A DNA stretch of 64,000 bases from Pipra filicauda (GCF_003945595.2 NW_024104415.1:558001-622000), one strand, 5' to 3'; numbered from the stretch's first letter, positions 1 to 12,022 are shown. Program-made: numbers and translations. The notes: generated by a model from the letters alone, not told the origin.

Positions 1-1314
1 CAGAACTGGAATGGAACAGCCACGGCTTTTGAATTTCCACTTCAACGCCCTGTGCTCAGCAAAACCCGGTTCCTGCTGAAGCCTAACCCAAAATACGAGT
101 TATTTCTCAGTATCACCAAGCTTTGAACTGCTAATTCACCAGTCAAATCACCTGCAGCTTCGTGGAGTAGTGGAACACTTTTAAATACATTCGCACAGGA
201 AACAAACCTCGGCACTAGGCACCTTTATAATGCCAGAAGTGCAAAAACAGTCACACACAAAAATAGACGTTTTCAAACTGGAAAGTGACTTTGTTTACCA
301 CACTGCTCCACGGCCACTGCTTCAACAGCAGCCCCGACTTTCTCTGTTTCATTACTATAATAAGCTACGAAAATATTTATTTTTCACACTCTTCTTGAAA
401 ACAAGATGTGAAAACTATGAGGTAAACACGGCCTGCCAGCCCTGCCCAAACCCCTCAGTGTCCTGCTGAGGTGCCAAAGGCACTGCCATGTTCCAGGTGT
501 ACCTCGTGGGGGACACCACCAGAATCTACACCTGACCAACACTTCCAGAGGACACCGGCTTAGCAAATTGTGAGTCGGGACAAATCCTTGCATCCTTCAC
601 ACTGAAAACACTCGAGTGTTAGGGAACAAGAGATCCATAAGCAAAGACAACTGCAACATAGTTCCTAAATTTGTCTTTTTACAAGGCATTTTCAAATAAC
701 ATTTAGAAGACCCAGTTTCCAAAACAACTATATTAAAACTATTTCTTTCTCAAAAAGCATAAAACACAGTGCGGAATCATTCTGCAACCCAAATGCTGAA
801 GCATTAAGATGCTGTCACGTAAGATCAAGATTTCTGAAAAGCTCGTTTAAACTGCAGTTAACATGTTATCCCCTCACCCCCACATCACCTGCTGTCACCA
901 CACTTTGCTGCATTTCAAGGATTCCTTTTAATCCTAGTCCTGATCCACCTGACGAGCGCTGAAGTTTGGGCGCGGTACAACATGGGCTGGGGACGCCATG
1001 TGTCCACATCTATCCCTCTCCATGCGTGACCCTGTCCTACTAATTGCTCTGTACACACCATATTCCTTTAACCTATTTATACTTGGATTTCTTTTTTCCA
1101 AGGTTTCCCGTGTGGGATGTCTTCGGGATTTACACAAACAGAGCTGAGAACCCATACGAGCTATTATTTAAATATATGAAGACACGCAGATGATTGCTAT
1201 CGATGCTGTTCCCTAGAAAAACGACCCGAGTGGATTTTGGAAAGCCCAGGGACTGCCAGATATCCCGTCAAATCCGTTGGGCCACCCAAAACACGATTAA
1301 AGTTCAGGATGCCA
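1..1314. other. SERBP1 intron 1 (part); nothing else recognised
   Basis: Lies downstream of the SERBP1 exon 1 donor on the minus strand, so it is intronic if the gene model holds. I see no exon with matching phase, no RNA gene and no clear repeat. Short open frames here have no recognisable domains. Confidence 0.6.
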
Positions 1315-1431
1315 GGTCGGACGGGATTTGGAGCAACCTGGTCTGGTGGAAAGTGTCCCTGCACATGGCAGGGTGGTGGAACGAGATAACCTTTCAGGTC
1401 CTTTCCAAACCAAAGGATTCCAGGATTCCAT
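1315..1431 (+). mobile_element. CR1 LINE 3' fragment
   Basis: Shows the CR1 tail blocks in order: GGAGCAACCTGGTCTGGTGG, GTGTCCCTGCACATGGCAGG, then a degenerate AGGTCCTTTCCAAACCAAAG. It is directly followed by a second fragment in the same orientation. Confidence 0.8.
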
Positions 1432-1447
1432 GTGCTGGTTCAGATTG

Positions 1448-1665
1448 CAAACTAGGAAGAAATTATTCCCTGTGAGGGTGGTGAGGCCCTGGCACAGGTT
1501 GCCCAGAGAAACTGTGGCTGCCCCATCCCTGAGGTGTCCAAGGCCAGGCTGGACGGGGCTTGGAGCAACCTGGTCTAGTGGAAGGTGTCCCTGCCCATGG
1601 CAGGGGGTTGGAACGGGATGAGCTTTAAGGTCTCTCCCAGCCCGAACCACTCCACGATCCTATAC
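1448..1665 (+). mobile_element. CR1 LINE 3' fragment
   Basis: CR1 tail from the GTGAGGGTGGTGAGGCCCTG block through GTGTCCAAGGCCAGGCTGGA to the terminal TTTAAGGTCTCTCCCAGCCC. It ends about 25 bp before the SERBP1 CpG island. Confidence 0.88.
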
Positions 1666-1689
1666 ACTGCCAGGATTTCCCATTTCACG

Positions 1690-2620
1690 TCAGTTCTCTA
1701 CCTCTGCCGGGCCCGGGCCAGCCCCGGGCGCCCCCCGCACGCCCGACTCCATTTTGCGCGGGACACGTGTGGCCGGGCGGGCCCGCGGCCGCCGCTCCCG
1801 CTCCCTCTGCCCGGGCGGGCTCCCGGGCGGCTCCGCCATGCGCGGCCCCACGTGCGGCCCGGCCCTGCCCGGGCCCCCTTTGTGCGGGCCGGGCCGCTCT
1901 CCCTTCCCCGCGGCCCCGGCCCCGCTCACCCTCCTTCCGCAGCGGCGCTCCGGGCTGGCCCCCGCCGTCCTCCCGGCGGTCCCCGCCGGCGAAGGGCGGC
2001 AGCGGGTTCTTGCGCTCCTTCTGCGACTCCCTGCGCAGCTGCTTAGCCGCGCTACCCGCACCGCCGCCCGCCTGGCCCGCGCCACCGGCCCCGCCGGAGG
2101 AGCCGCTCTGCGCGCCCGCCGGGCCGCGGGCCCCACCGCCCGCTTGGCTCCCGCCGCCGCCGCCGCCGCTCTCCTTCCTCCGGCTCTCCGCCGCGCGCAG
2201 CACCTCGAAAGGGTCGGACTCGTCATCGAAGAGCTGGTCGAAGCGGTTGGTGACGACGCACCCGAAGCCCTCCTGCAGGTGTCCGGGCATGATGGGCCCC
2301 CGTCGGCGGGATCCTGCGCGGATGCTACCGGGGCCCCCCGCGCCCTGCTCGCTGCCGCACAAGATGGCGGGCCCTAGGCAGACGCGCTTCTCTTCCGGCG
2401 CGGCCGCATCCGGGCCCCTCGGCGGGGCGGGCGCTGCAGCGCCGCCCGCGGCAGCGCCGGGAACTGCGCCCGCTTTGTGTGGGAGCCGGGAGCGGGGTTT
2501 CCCGCCGCGGGCTGTACCACTGGAAGGGAGGGGGGAAAGTGGGTGCGAAGCCCCGCACCGCGCCCCCCCTCGCCTGCCCCGTCGACCCCCGCGCCTCGCG
2601 CATGGATGGTCCCTCCCGTT
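1690..2620. promoter_or_regulatory. SERBP1: SERBP1 CpG-island promoter
   Basis: Very GC- and CpG-rich block covering SERBP1 exon 1 and its 5' flank; it stops abruptly at the AT-rich DNA near 2630. A YY1-type element, AAGATGGCGG, lies at 2361-2370 on the plus strand, about 70 bp upstream of the minus-strand start codon, where the transcription start of a housekeeping promoter would be expected. No TATA box is evident. Many long open frames overlap this block on both strands, but they are a by-product of the base composition. Confidence 0.8.
1930..2290 (-). CDS. SERBP1: SERBP1, first coding exon (partial gene)
   Basis: First coding exon of SERPINE1 mRNA-binding protein 1, an RGG-rich protein that binds mRNA and sits on ribosomes. 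The ATG reads down from 2290 and opens with [20 protein letters not shown], which I recognise as the SERBP1 N-terminus; it continues with the acidic [10 protein letters not shown] segment at about residues 21-30. A Gly/Ala/Ser-rich linker follows (about 41-82), then the conserved basic [16 protein letters not shown] at about 84-99. The exon holds 120 codons plus one base and ends at a GTGAGC donor (1929-1924), phase 1. The linker is longer and more glycine-rich than I recall for the human protein, where Lys/Asn/Gln are mixed in. All later exons lie left of the window, so the RGG boxes are not seen. Identity is based on recalled sequence and is supported by gene order. Confidence 0.93.
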
Positions 2621-2647
2621 TCCCTCACAAATAAACCCGAAATTATA

Positions 2648-3397
2648 TAGTAATATATATGAAAATATGATAATGTATTCATATACCAATGTCTCAATAG
2701 ATCGGTCTATTGACGTGTAATTGTATCACTACAATAATATTAATATGGAAACATTGATATATTAATATGCGATATGCAGTATAACGATATTAATGTAAAA
2801 TATTAATTATGTAATATATTATATATAATGTATGTTATCATACACTATATATTATCATCTATACAATAATATACTATATATTGCATATGATAATATATGG
2901 TAATATATGATATATATATCTCATATATATGCTATATGTTACATATTAATATATTAATACTAATAGATTGATATATTTATATTATATATATGATTTTATA
3001 TATAATTATATCCATGATAATATATAATGTATGGTAATATGCCTTATATATAATATCATACTTAATGAGTATTTTACATTAATATCATTATTGCATATGA
3101 TCATATATGGTAATATATGATATATATGCTATATCTAATAGCATATATTTATATTATATATACATTTTATATATAATTATATCCATGATAATATATAATG
3201 TATGGTAATATGCCTTATATATAATATCATACTTAATGAGTATTTTACATTAATATCATTATACTGCATATCGCATATTAATACATTAATGTTTCCATAT
3301 TAATATTATTCTAGTGATACAATTACACGCTAATAGACTGATCTACTGAGACACTGGTATATGAATACATTATAGTATTTTCATATATGTTAATATC
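2648..3397. repeat. Long AT-rich inverted repeat (palindrome)
   Basis: The arms are reverse complements about a centre near 3021. Positions 2769-2777 pair with 3274-3266, 2675 with 3368, and 2793-2801 with 3250-3242, all with the same coordinate sum (6043), so pairing is ungapped over at least 125 bp. Lower-identity pairing extends to about 2648-2870 and 3175-3397. The interior is almost pure A/T and carries a tandem duplication. No open frame or transposase is present. Confidence 0.9.
2880..3262. repeat. Tandem duplication inside the AT palindrome
   Basis: Two copies of an AT-rich unit beginning TTGCATATGAT and ending TTTTACATTAATATCATT: about 2880-3091 and 3091-3262. The TCCATGATAATATATAATG motif recurs at 3011 and 3182, an offset of 171 bp. 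The first copy carries about 40 extra bases. Confidence 0.8.
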
Positions 3398-3820
3398 CAG
3401 TTATAGCCAGAGTGGATTACCTTAAGAGATTAAAACATATTAAACAGGCACAGATTTGACATGTTCTTCAAAACACAGTTTCCTGTGCTCACAGTTTATA
3501 TCCCTAAGTTGTAATTAAATGAAAATCGTAACAGAATTTCACACTTCCATGGACATTTCTACTCATCTAATGAGCTGATCTTCGCAATTACCAGGCACTA
3601 TCAAGTTAATGTGATAAATATTAATGTATATTAACATATTTATATATTAATATATCTATATACTAATATAAAACATATATCATTATATATTTTTATATAG
3701 TAGTATCTAGTTATAGCCAGAGGGGGGATTATATCAAGACATTAAAACATATTAAACAGGCACAGATTTGACATGTCTGTGAAAACACAATTTGAATGCT
3801 CACACTTTAAATCTGTAATT
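3398..3820. repeat. Direct repeat pair flanking AT-rich DNA
   Basis: A unit of about 110 bp starts with GTTATAGCCAGAG at about 3399 and again at about 3709. Both copies share the block TTAAAACATATTAAACAGGC followed by ACAGATTTGACATGT, so the offset is about 310 bp. Each copy is preceded by AT-rich sequence resembling the palindrome edge. I do not recognise the family. Confidence 0.75.
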
Positions 3821-4699
3821 TTTAAGAAACTTTTGCTACATATTATAAAATTAACTTTGTTCTCAGCAAGGATAATATTTCTAATATTTGCTTTGCCTGC
3901 TCCAAGAAGCCTGAAATAATTGCTTTAAAAAGTAATTTAATTACATTTGTTCATTTTTTGAATGTGTGTTGCTCATAAACTGAAGACTCCAAAACCAACT
4001 GGTTTGGAAAACTCCATAGTTTAGTTTTTTTGGGAGAAACTGAAAATTATTTTGGTTGCTTGGATTGTTCTTCATCAGGTTTCCCTGCAATCCCACAGCT
4101 CTTTTTTGGGAAGGTCTTCGAGGAAACCCCTCCTGCGGTGGATCTGAGGGGGATCAGAGCAGCTCACCCCCTTCTTGGGATATTAATAATCACCACAAAT
4201 TACACCCTAAGAACTCAAAACATTGTTTTCTCAAAGGCTTTTTGCTTTTGGGATGAATCAAATGCCACCAAGCAACACTTAATTAAAACTCTTTGTGTTT
4301 ACAAGGCAGGTATTTCCAGGAAAAGCCTTGATGCCCAGTCACACACTCTGAGGCCATGTTGCATCACACACATTTGATGAATAAAATCCAAACGTTTCCT
4401 ACTCGGATCCCTGACGTGCTCCTCGCCAGATGGCACAGGCAGCTTTAAAGGAGGAGATTTGCTCACGGAAATGGACATCTCGGCTGCCTGCCTCCGAGGC
4501 TTGGGATTTGTCACTCCGAGGGAAGACAGAGCTTCTCCCTTTTGTTGCTTTGAAAAGACTGTGCATGTTCAGATCCCCTGTGCTGCACTCAAAGCTGGTG
4601 TACGTTCAGTATTCCAAAATTTTCCAAATGCAGACATGTTATAATGGGTTTGGGTGACACCTTGAATTAAGCACATGTAAAACACATGTAAAACACATA
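3821..4699. other. Intergenic, nothing recognised
   Basis: Unique-looking DNA between the AT-rich repeat block and the next CR1 fragment. Open frames up to 115 codons show no domain, signal peptide or splice-consistent context. Confidence 0.5.
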
Positions 4700-4962
4700 G
4701 TAACAGGACAAGGGGGAATGGCTTCCCACTGACAAAGGGCAGACTTAGGTGGAATATAGGGAAGAAATTCTTGGCTGTGAGGGTGATGAGGTCCTGGCAC
4801 AGGTTGCCCAGAGAAGCTGTGGCTGTCCCATTCCTGGAAGTGTCCAAGGCCAGGTTGGAGCAACCTGGGATAGTGGAAGGTGCCCCTGCCCACGGCAGTG
4901 GGTGGAACGAGATGAACTTTAAGGTCCCACCCCAACCCAAACCACTCTGCGGTTCTATGGTG
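4700..4962 (+). mobile_element. CR1 LINE 3' fragment
   Basis: Runs from the GGGGGAATGGCTTCCCACTG block through TTGCCCAGAGAAGCTGTGGC to AAGGTCCCACCCCAACCCAA, in canonical CR1 tail order. Confidence 0.9.
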
Positions 4963-6869
4963 AAAACATGTATTTTAATATAAACAGGGAAATCGATCAT
5001 CATGGGAATACAATCACCAGAGCCGTGCATTCCCTGTGGCAGGAAGCAGGAATTGGAGCCTGCAGGAAGCTCCAGCTCCTCTCCAGACTGTCACACTCCA
5101 TTTCTGCACATTAGTTTGCATTAAAGGGCCCCACAATCAGCCACACGGGTCAAAAGGCCAAATGACAGGGTTGTCCACTGAATATCATCAACAGTTTTCA
5201 GGGACTTCTGGCCATAAGACAACATTTCCATCCCTAACATTAAAAAGGGGGTATTAAAATATTTAAATTAACTTCCTTGCAGGAATCACAGCCCACACTG
5301 GATCAGGACATAGATCATACTGCAATCACCAAGGGAAGGATGGATGGCAAGGTCTGGGGCTTTGCTGCTCTCCAAATGTTGGCAAAATTTCCTACCAGAG
5401 AATCGTTCATGCATGGTCATCACTACCTAATCAGTCCTGAAGATCTGAACCGCAGACAACCATTGCTTGTGAATTAAATAGCCAAGGACTATTAACTCAG
5501 CACTTCTGCTCCTAATCAGAGACATACTTTTATATTACGTCTTCCAAATCCCCAAAACCCCACACGTGGGTCTCAGGGCAGCCATCTCATTAGTGCTGCT
5601 GCTGATTGCACTCATTAGGCACCAGCAGACAGTGAGGGAGTAATTAAAAAATCCACATAACTCTTCCAGGAGCTGCCACCAAGAGCTGGACTGGCTGCTG
5701 CCATCCTCCTGCACGACAGACACTTGTGTTCTCCTTTCCCACTGGAGTAAAACCAGCATTTCCACAGGCCAAAGGAGCAGCTTGCTGTGCTATTTGTGGC
5801 TGGGACACGCAGAGATCCTTGGCCAAAGTTGGCCTATAGATAACCTGCCTCAGGAGCTGCTCCCAGGCTGCTGCCCAAAAGAGGCCTGGAGAGCTTTTGG
5901 ACACGCTGCACTTCTCTGCTATTCCCTAGCTTTGCCAGCAGCTGTCGGCTGCCTGCTTAATAAGCAGGAATAGGAAATACAGCAAGTTCAGGACACAGGG
6001 AAAAGTATTCATCTGGGTCCTTGCTCTGTTCCCAAAACCTGATTTTCCTAATTTTTAACTTCATAATTTTTTTTTTTGCAGGTTTTCTCCAGATGCATGC
6101 GGTACTTTGCTGTCAGAATGGACAGTATATGGACAAGGAGGGGTTTTTTTGAGATGGACTTTTTCCTAGCTTGGACTCGATGTCTTTTCCAACCTTAATG
6201 ATTCTGTGATTCTGGGCCATAGGAAATACAGGGATTTCTTGTACAGAAAATATTTGCTTCCAACTAAAGCCAAGTATGGCCACAACTTCTGAGTAAGAAA
6301 AAATTCAGGTGCATCACAAAGAAATTTAGCAACTTCTTGTCCAGTTTGCATCCAGACATGGATCCCTTATGAGAAGAACTCCCAGAATTAACCACTACAC
6401 AGGGAGACAGCACGAATGAGCAGGAGTAGTCAGAGGTGACGAGGAGATACACGATCTGCACCACAGAGCTTAATCCTCCCACATATCCTGCTCATTTCAG
6501 CACAGCACTACATTTTTTTTTAATCTGCCAGAAAACCCAGCAGTTTCATTATTAGGAGGGCAGTAAACATGTGAATAACAACTGCTTTTCTACAGTAAGT
6601 ACGTGCAGTAAAACTAACCACCCCCAGTACTGCTCTGTGCTTTTAAATGTGCACAGACAAGTGAAGCAAATCATGCAGACACAAAACTTGGCATGTAAAT
6701 TAAAGCAGACTAATTGAGCTCTGCCTGAACTTTCTTCCCCTGAATCCTAAACAACCTGCTGAGCAAGTGTTCTTCCTTACAGCAGTCAAAGTAAGAGGTA
6801 TTTTTAGTCTGGAAAACCAGCACTGGAGCAGTACAAAGCAGAAGGTTGGGTACACCAACCATGAGGTAT
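4963..6869. other. Intergenic, no gene seen
   Basis: No coding exon or RNA gene is visible. About 6165-6216 has a short, weak CR1-like end (TCTTTTCCAACCTTAATGAT then TCTGTGATTCTG, plus strand). A poly-T run of 12 starts at about 6067. The rest looks unique. Confidence 0.5.
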
Positions 6870-7008
6870 GGACTCGTAAAATCACAAAATAGTTTGGGTT
6901 AGAAGGGACCCAAAAGTCATTTTGTTCCAACCCTCTGCCACATCCAGGGACACCTTCCAATAGACCAGGTTGCTCCAACATGGCCTTGAACACTTCCAGG
7001 GATGGGTA
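6870..7008 (-). mobile_element. CR1 LINE 3' fragment
   Basis: Antisense CR1 tail: TAGTTTGGGTTAGAAGGGAC, then the GGGACACCTTCCAATAGACC and AACACTTCCAGGGATGGG blocks. Confidence 0.82.
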
Positions 7009-10000
7009 CACAGGAGCCTCCTCAGCTGCAGCAATCAAACAGCACCCTTGGGAACAGCCCTGGAGCACAGAAGCTTTGCTGCCTTCCTAATCTGAAAAGA
7101 CGGAGGAGAAAAAAATGTTTCCCCTTCCTAAAAGGCTCAGCAGAGCTCAGGAGCACTGGGATATGGGTGCTGTGGGACCAAGAGGAACCTCCCTCCCAGC
7201 ACCCACCACCACTGGGATCAGCTCCCTGAGGGCACTGAGCCCCTACAGCTGCCACCTCCAGCACCCACGGCAGCTCTTCCCAGGGTTATTACTGGGAGAA
7301 ATTAGGGATGAAAAACAGAATGTGTCTCCATGAAACAGCCACTAGCCATGTGCAGCAGGCTGGGAACACTGGGACATGCCCACGTGAAACCTGCTGGGCC
7401 GGCTGGTAACTGAGCCGAAGGCTGCTCCTCCCCGCCAGCTAAAGCTGCCTCCTGCTTCCATGGGCAGGTTCCTGTCCCGGCTGCCTCTACCATGGCCGCT
7501 TTCTGCCTGCTGCCACCTCCCACGTGCCACTGTCACCACTGCTGTGCCGACACAGCGCCTGCAGGAATGCACTGGCAACTGGAGCAGGGCCCCAGCCTGC
7601 CTGGAAAAAAGCAAAGGTGCTGTGTTTTCCCCCTGTGTTATTTCATTTCAGGCTGGCTGGGTTTGTCCCACGGTGGGTGGCAAGAAAGGGAACACGTTAA
7701 ACCGCGATTGCAGCCCAGTGCGGGGCAGCCTGTGGTTGTGTGTTCAGTGTTGGGAGAGGTGTTTCCTCCACTCTTTCTCCACTGCCTTTCTTGGAGCAGC
7801 TCAGCCGCCTCCTTCAGGCTCACTGCTGACCCTGACCCACAGCCATGGGCTTTGGTGCTGAGGGAATCAAGTCCCCATGGGATCATGCCACCCTGAGAGG
7901 GAATTTGGGGATGCCGGTGAGGACTGGGACTCCCTCACACATGGAATGTGCACAGGAGCCCAGGTACCTGTGAGAGCCATCTTTGCAGCAAGATGACTCA
8001 CTGCCCCGTATGCCGAATGGATGGACAGCCAAAATCTGGACCAGCACCAGTCTGTGAGGCACTGAAAACCCCTGGGGTACAAGTGTCAATATGCCCCACA
8101 CTGCCACTGCCTCTGAGGCTGTCCAGGAGACCCTCATCTGGACACGGTCCCGTTGGGGATGGAGCTGTGCTGGGGATGGAACTGTGCTGCCTCAAAGCCC
8201 TGCCAGAGCCAGGCCCGACTTGTTCTCTCCGTGTCGAAAACCAGCCCGTCCTGTTTGCGCACCCAGCTCCGAGTCAGATGGGCTGGAAGGTGTGGAGAGC
8301 AGCCAGGGGAGCACTGGGCTGGGCTGCTGAGCTGGCAGCTCCGCTGGGACACACAGGAGAAGCGAGAGAGAGCAGGAGAGAGCACTCTGAGTCACCTGAC
8401 ATTGCCTCTGCCCTCATTCTGCCTGCACACCTTCATCATCCTCAGCCTGCCAGCTTTCCTTGCTCCCTGTCCACCAGGGCTCAGCCTGCCTGCCCCTCCT
8501 GCTGCCACACAAATAAAAAGGGCCTTTTTGTTTTATGGAGCACAGTGCAGAGCAGTGAACAAGCACAGGTTTATTTTGGGGCACAGCCAAGTTAGTGCTG
8601 AGTTAAGGAAGACAGGGCTTCCCACCTGGCAGCAGCAGAGCAAGGATCAGGAGCGAGATCTGTGAGCTGGCAGCTTGGCCAAGCTCCCTGCTGCACCAGC
8701 AGAACCCTCAGCCCTGTGGCACTGGGATAACCTGTCCTGGAGCATGGGATGGGCCTTTCCAGTATGCACAGGAACCCCACACATGTCCACCACCACCAGA
8801 CACTTGTGGAAGCAGCAACACTTCTGGGCTGACAAGGAAATGCAGCAATCAAGAAAAAGAAAATTTCTACTGTATCGGAGTATTATTTAAAAAATTACAT
8901 TTTGATTCATCTGTAACTGCAATAATAAAGATATATAGGTGTATATTTATACTACATAATACATCTATATTTAAATATAAATATACATATAATAGATATA
9001 CCTTTATAACCTGCTGGCTTACTCGTGGTTATGTCGAGGGTGTTACAAACCTCAGTTCCCAGGAAGTCACCAGCTTAATGGGATAGAGAAGACTTGGTAC
9101 CCTAAACCCAGCTCTCCCACACATCTGTCCCACAGTTCGCTCTCTCTCCACCACCAAAGTCTAACAAGGATCAGTGTAACCCATTCTAGGACCTCTGTCC
9201 TGCCACTCCCATGCTCATTTGCTTCTCCGCACGTGAGGAACCTGTTCCAAACACGACCCAACCTTTGGTTTTTCTTGTCCTTGCAGATGCATTTGAAACA
9301 AAACCAATCTGAGCCAAACCCTCTGTGCCAGCAGCCCAGCCCAGGAGCACCTGGCCATGGCTGTTTGCAGATGGGGCAGGGCCCCCAGCTCCCCTTGCCC
9401 TGCCTGATTCTCCTGCCTGTTTGGGTTCCAGGAGGAGCAGGAGCCCTGCAGGATCCCTGGGAGAGGGGAGATGCCCTCAGGAGGTGTGCAGCACATGGGG
9501 TGACCCCATCACCAGCTCCCCAGCCCTCAGCTGAGGCTTTTATTTGCTGTGCTGTGCTTGATTTAAACAAGCTTGGGGCAAACTAGAGGAACTCCACAGG
9601 ATTCTGGGCAGAGTGGGATGCACAGGAGCAGCAGCTCTGTGCAGTTACGTGTATTATGGCGCGTGGATGACACCGCCTCCTTCACTGGCGTGATGTCAGG
9701 TTTGGGCAATCATCCATTCCTGCTGGTGCTGTCAGTCACTCAGGAGGCACGTATTCCCAGGAGGTGAGCAGGGCACAGGCAGTAAGTCCCTGGGTGCTGG
9801 CAGTGAGCCCCAGAGAACATGGGCTCAGCCAACCCTCAGACCACGTGTGCTCGACCGGAGCTGCTGTGGCAGCGGGCTGGGCCCAGCAAGGAAGGACAGG
9901 AATAGCCAGATCAAACACGCCGAAAGCAGGTCACAGAACTGCCTCTGCTGCAGCAGGGCAAGGCACCTACTCATTAGGGTGATTACAGGCACCCAGCTCT

Positions 10001-11687
10001 CTGCTAACGAGTGGCTTGGGCTGCCTGACCTGCAGGTCTCAAACAAGCCCCAGGGCTGTTGTTGCACGTTCAGCTCAGCTGGTGGCTTGGGAGGTGTTCC
10101 CACTGCTCTGGCCTGTCTCAGTCCACTGCCCTCCAAAGGGGACCTCAGCAGCACTGGCATCCCAATTCCTGGTAGTTACAGTGCACCCAGGGCAGGCTCA
10201 CTGTGTGCCCTCTGTGGAGCAGGGTTGGGGTGCTTCCTCAGCCTGTAGCTGATGTACATCCAGGAATACTGAGGTGCAAAGACCACCCTTCCCATGGATG
10301 GTGCGAGGGGACAAAGGGGCTGGACCTCAGTCAGGGCCATTAGTGAGGCCACAAGGAGCACAGAGGAAGCTGTTCAAATCAGAGCATCCAGGGTCTGGCT
10401 CTCCATCACACAGGGTCCTCAAGGCATTGGTCTCAAAATGCCAGAGGACGTGCAATGGCTCTGGATGTGTTTGTGTGAGATCCCAAGTGCCCTCAGCTCC
10501 TGCCCAGGCAGCGAACCTTTTGCCTGGCCACCCATCCTGCCTGGCTCCCACACATCCTGTCTGGCTCCTATCCACCCCACCTGGTTCCCACCTGACTCTT
10601 GAGGTGCAGGCACATGCCAGCACATCAGACCAAATGAAAGGTGCTCAGCCCAGGACCTGCAGTAAGACCCCTGACCCTTCTCCATACTGTGGGTTTAACC
10701 TAGAGTGCTCCACTGTGTGCCTTGTATCACTCACAGACTGTCCCAGTGCTGATATCCCACAGGGCCCCTGTGGCTGCTGGGTTAGATAAGGAGACAAACG
10801 AGCCGGGAGCCACAGGGCTGACGGCTCTGATAAGGCACCATGGGAAGCACGGTCCCCAGGCTGGTGGGGTGGTGGATATCCCATCCTATTCATGGTCAAG
10901 GTCACTGAATCACAGAGCCACAGAATGGTTTGTGCAGGAAGGGACATCATCTTGCTCCAGCAAATTCTAATTTTAATGAGAAAATTATGCATATTTTAAA
11001 AAATAAATTTATGTTTCCTTAACAAAAATAAATCACCCTTGTTACAAGTTCATGTAAAAGGATTGGCCTGACAGGTGCTGCTCTAGGTACCTCCACAGGA
11101 AACAAGGGCAGGTCCTCATCCCCCCATGGCAGGTGGGAAGTGGTGTCACCCACATCCCTGATGACATGGCTGTGTTTGGGGATGCTGGGAGCCTCTGGCC
11201 CTACTCCTGCCCTGCAGAACATTGCTGCTCCATGAGGCCAGCCAGGAAGCAACTCCTTGCAGATGCCCTGGAGCATGTGCTGCTGCATTTTTCTACTCGT
11301 TTCATCCCCTCTAATTGCTCCTAAAGAGCTTCTGGGCTGGGGGACAGAAGCCTTACATTCCCCCAGGGATGCAACCGTTCCCTGCGCCGCTGGGGGAGAG
11401 GTTTGATGGGGAGATGTCATCCCATGCTGCTCCCTCTGCTCCTGCAGCCGCTGCCTCCATCCTTCTGGCATGGGATGGTTTCTCACCCTTTTTTCTCTGG
11501 TTTTGCAGCCCAAGTGACACCCTGGGATGTGAGTGGCTCCCAGCCTGCAGCCCCATGGAGGAGCAGGGGAGTTGACACAAACAGATCCCAATCCCATTGC
11601 TCCTGCAGGCTGAGCCAGTGTCCATGGGGACCCCGTTGGGGTCACTGCCTTCATTCCCTTCAAAAGGCTGTTCAGACCTGCTGTGAG
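7009..11687. other. SERBP1-GADD45A intergenic region, no gene seen
   Basis: Moderately GC-rich DNA with many short open frames on both strands, none with a recognisable domain. AT-rich simple sequence lies at 8890-9010. A degenerate 20-22 bp tandem built on CCTGGCTCCCA lies at about 10530-10600. A weak antisense CR1-like end (CACAGAATGGTTTGTGCAGG) lies at about 10905-10970. Confidence 0.5.
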
Positions 11688-11865
11688 CCCCAGGACAGGT
11701 TGCCCAGAGAAGCTGTGGCTGTCCCATCCCTGGAAGTGTCCAAGGCCAGATTGGACAGGGCTTGGAGCAACCTGGGCTGGTGGAAGATGTTCCTGCCCAG
11801 GGCAGCAGGTGAAACTGGATGATTTCTAAGGTCCCTTCCAACCCAAACCATGTCAGGATTGCATG
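11688..11865 (+). mobile_element. CR1 LINE 3' fragment
   Basis: GTTGCCCAGAGAAGCTGTGG, then GTGTCCAAGGCCAGATTGGA, ending at AAGGTCCCTTCCAACCCAAA. Confidence 0.9.
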
Positions 11866-11932
11866 ATTAAAGGCTGGACTGATGCGTTGCTATGTGTTGC
11901 TCCTTGGGTCTTTTTTCCTTATTGCAAAACTA

Positions 11933-11933
<1 letters not shown>

Positions 11934-11960
<27 letters not shown>
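11934..11960. repeat. Poly-T tract
   Basis: An uninterrupted run of about 27 T. It may be a degenerated poly-A tail of a minus-strand insertion, but no source element is recognisable next to it. Confidence 0.85.
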
Positions 11961-11964
<4 letters not shown>

Positions 11965-12007
11965 CGCCTTTTTCCTGCCGTGCGGACCCCGCCATGTCCC
12001 GGGTTGA

Positions 12008-12022
12008 GCGCCAGAGGGCGCC
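12008..12022 (+). promoter_or_regulatory. Candidate CTCF site
   Basis: GCGCCAGAGGGCGCC fits the CTCF core; its reverse complement reads like the common GCGCCCTCTGG form. It sits in a small isolated CpG-rich patch (about 11965-12090) between two divergently transcribed genes. This is a motif match only. Confidence 0.45.

Noticed and set aside
1685..2720. Long overlapping open frames of 178-334 codons on both strands
   Set aside because: They are low-complexity Pro/Ala/Arg/Gly frames produced by the CpG island; only the frame with the SERBP1 start is a gene.
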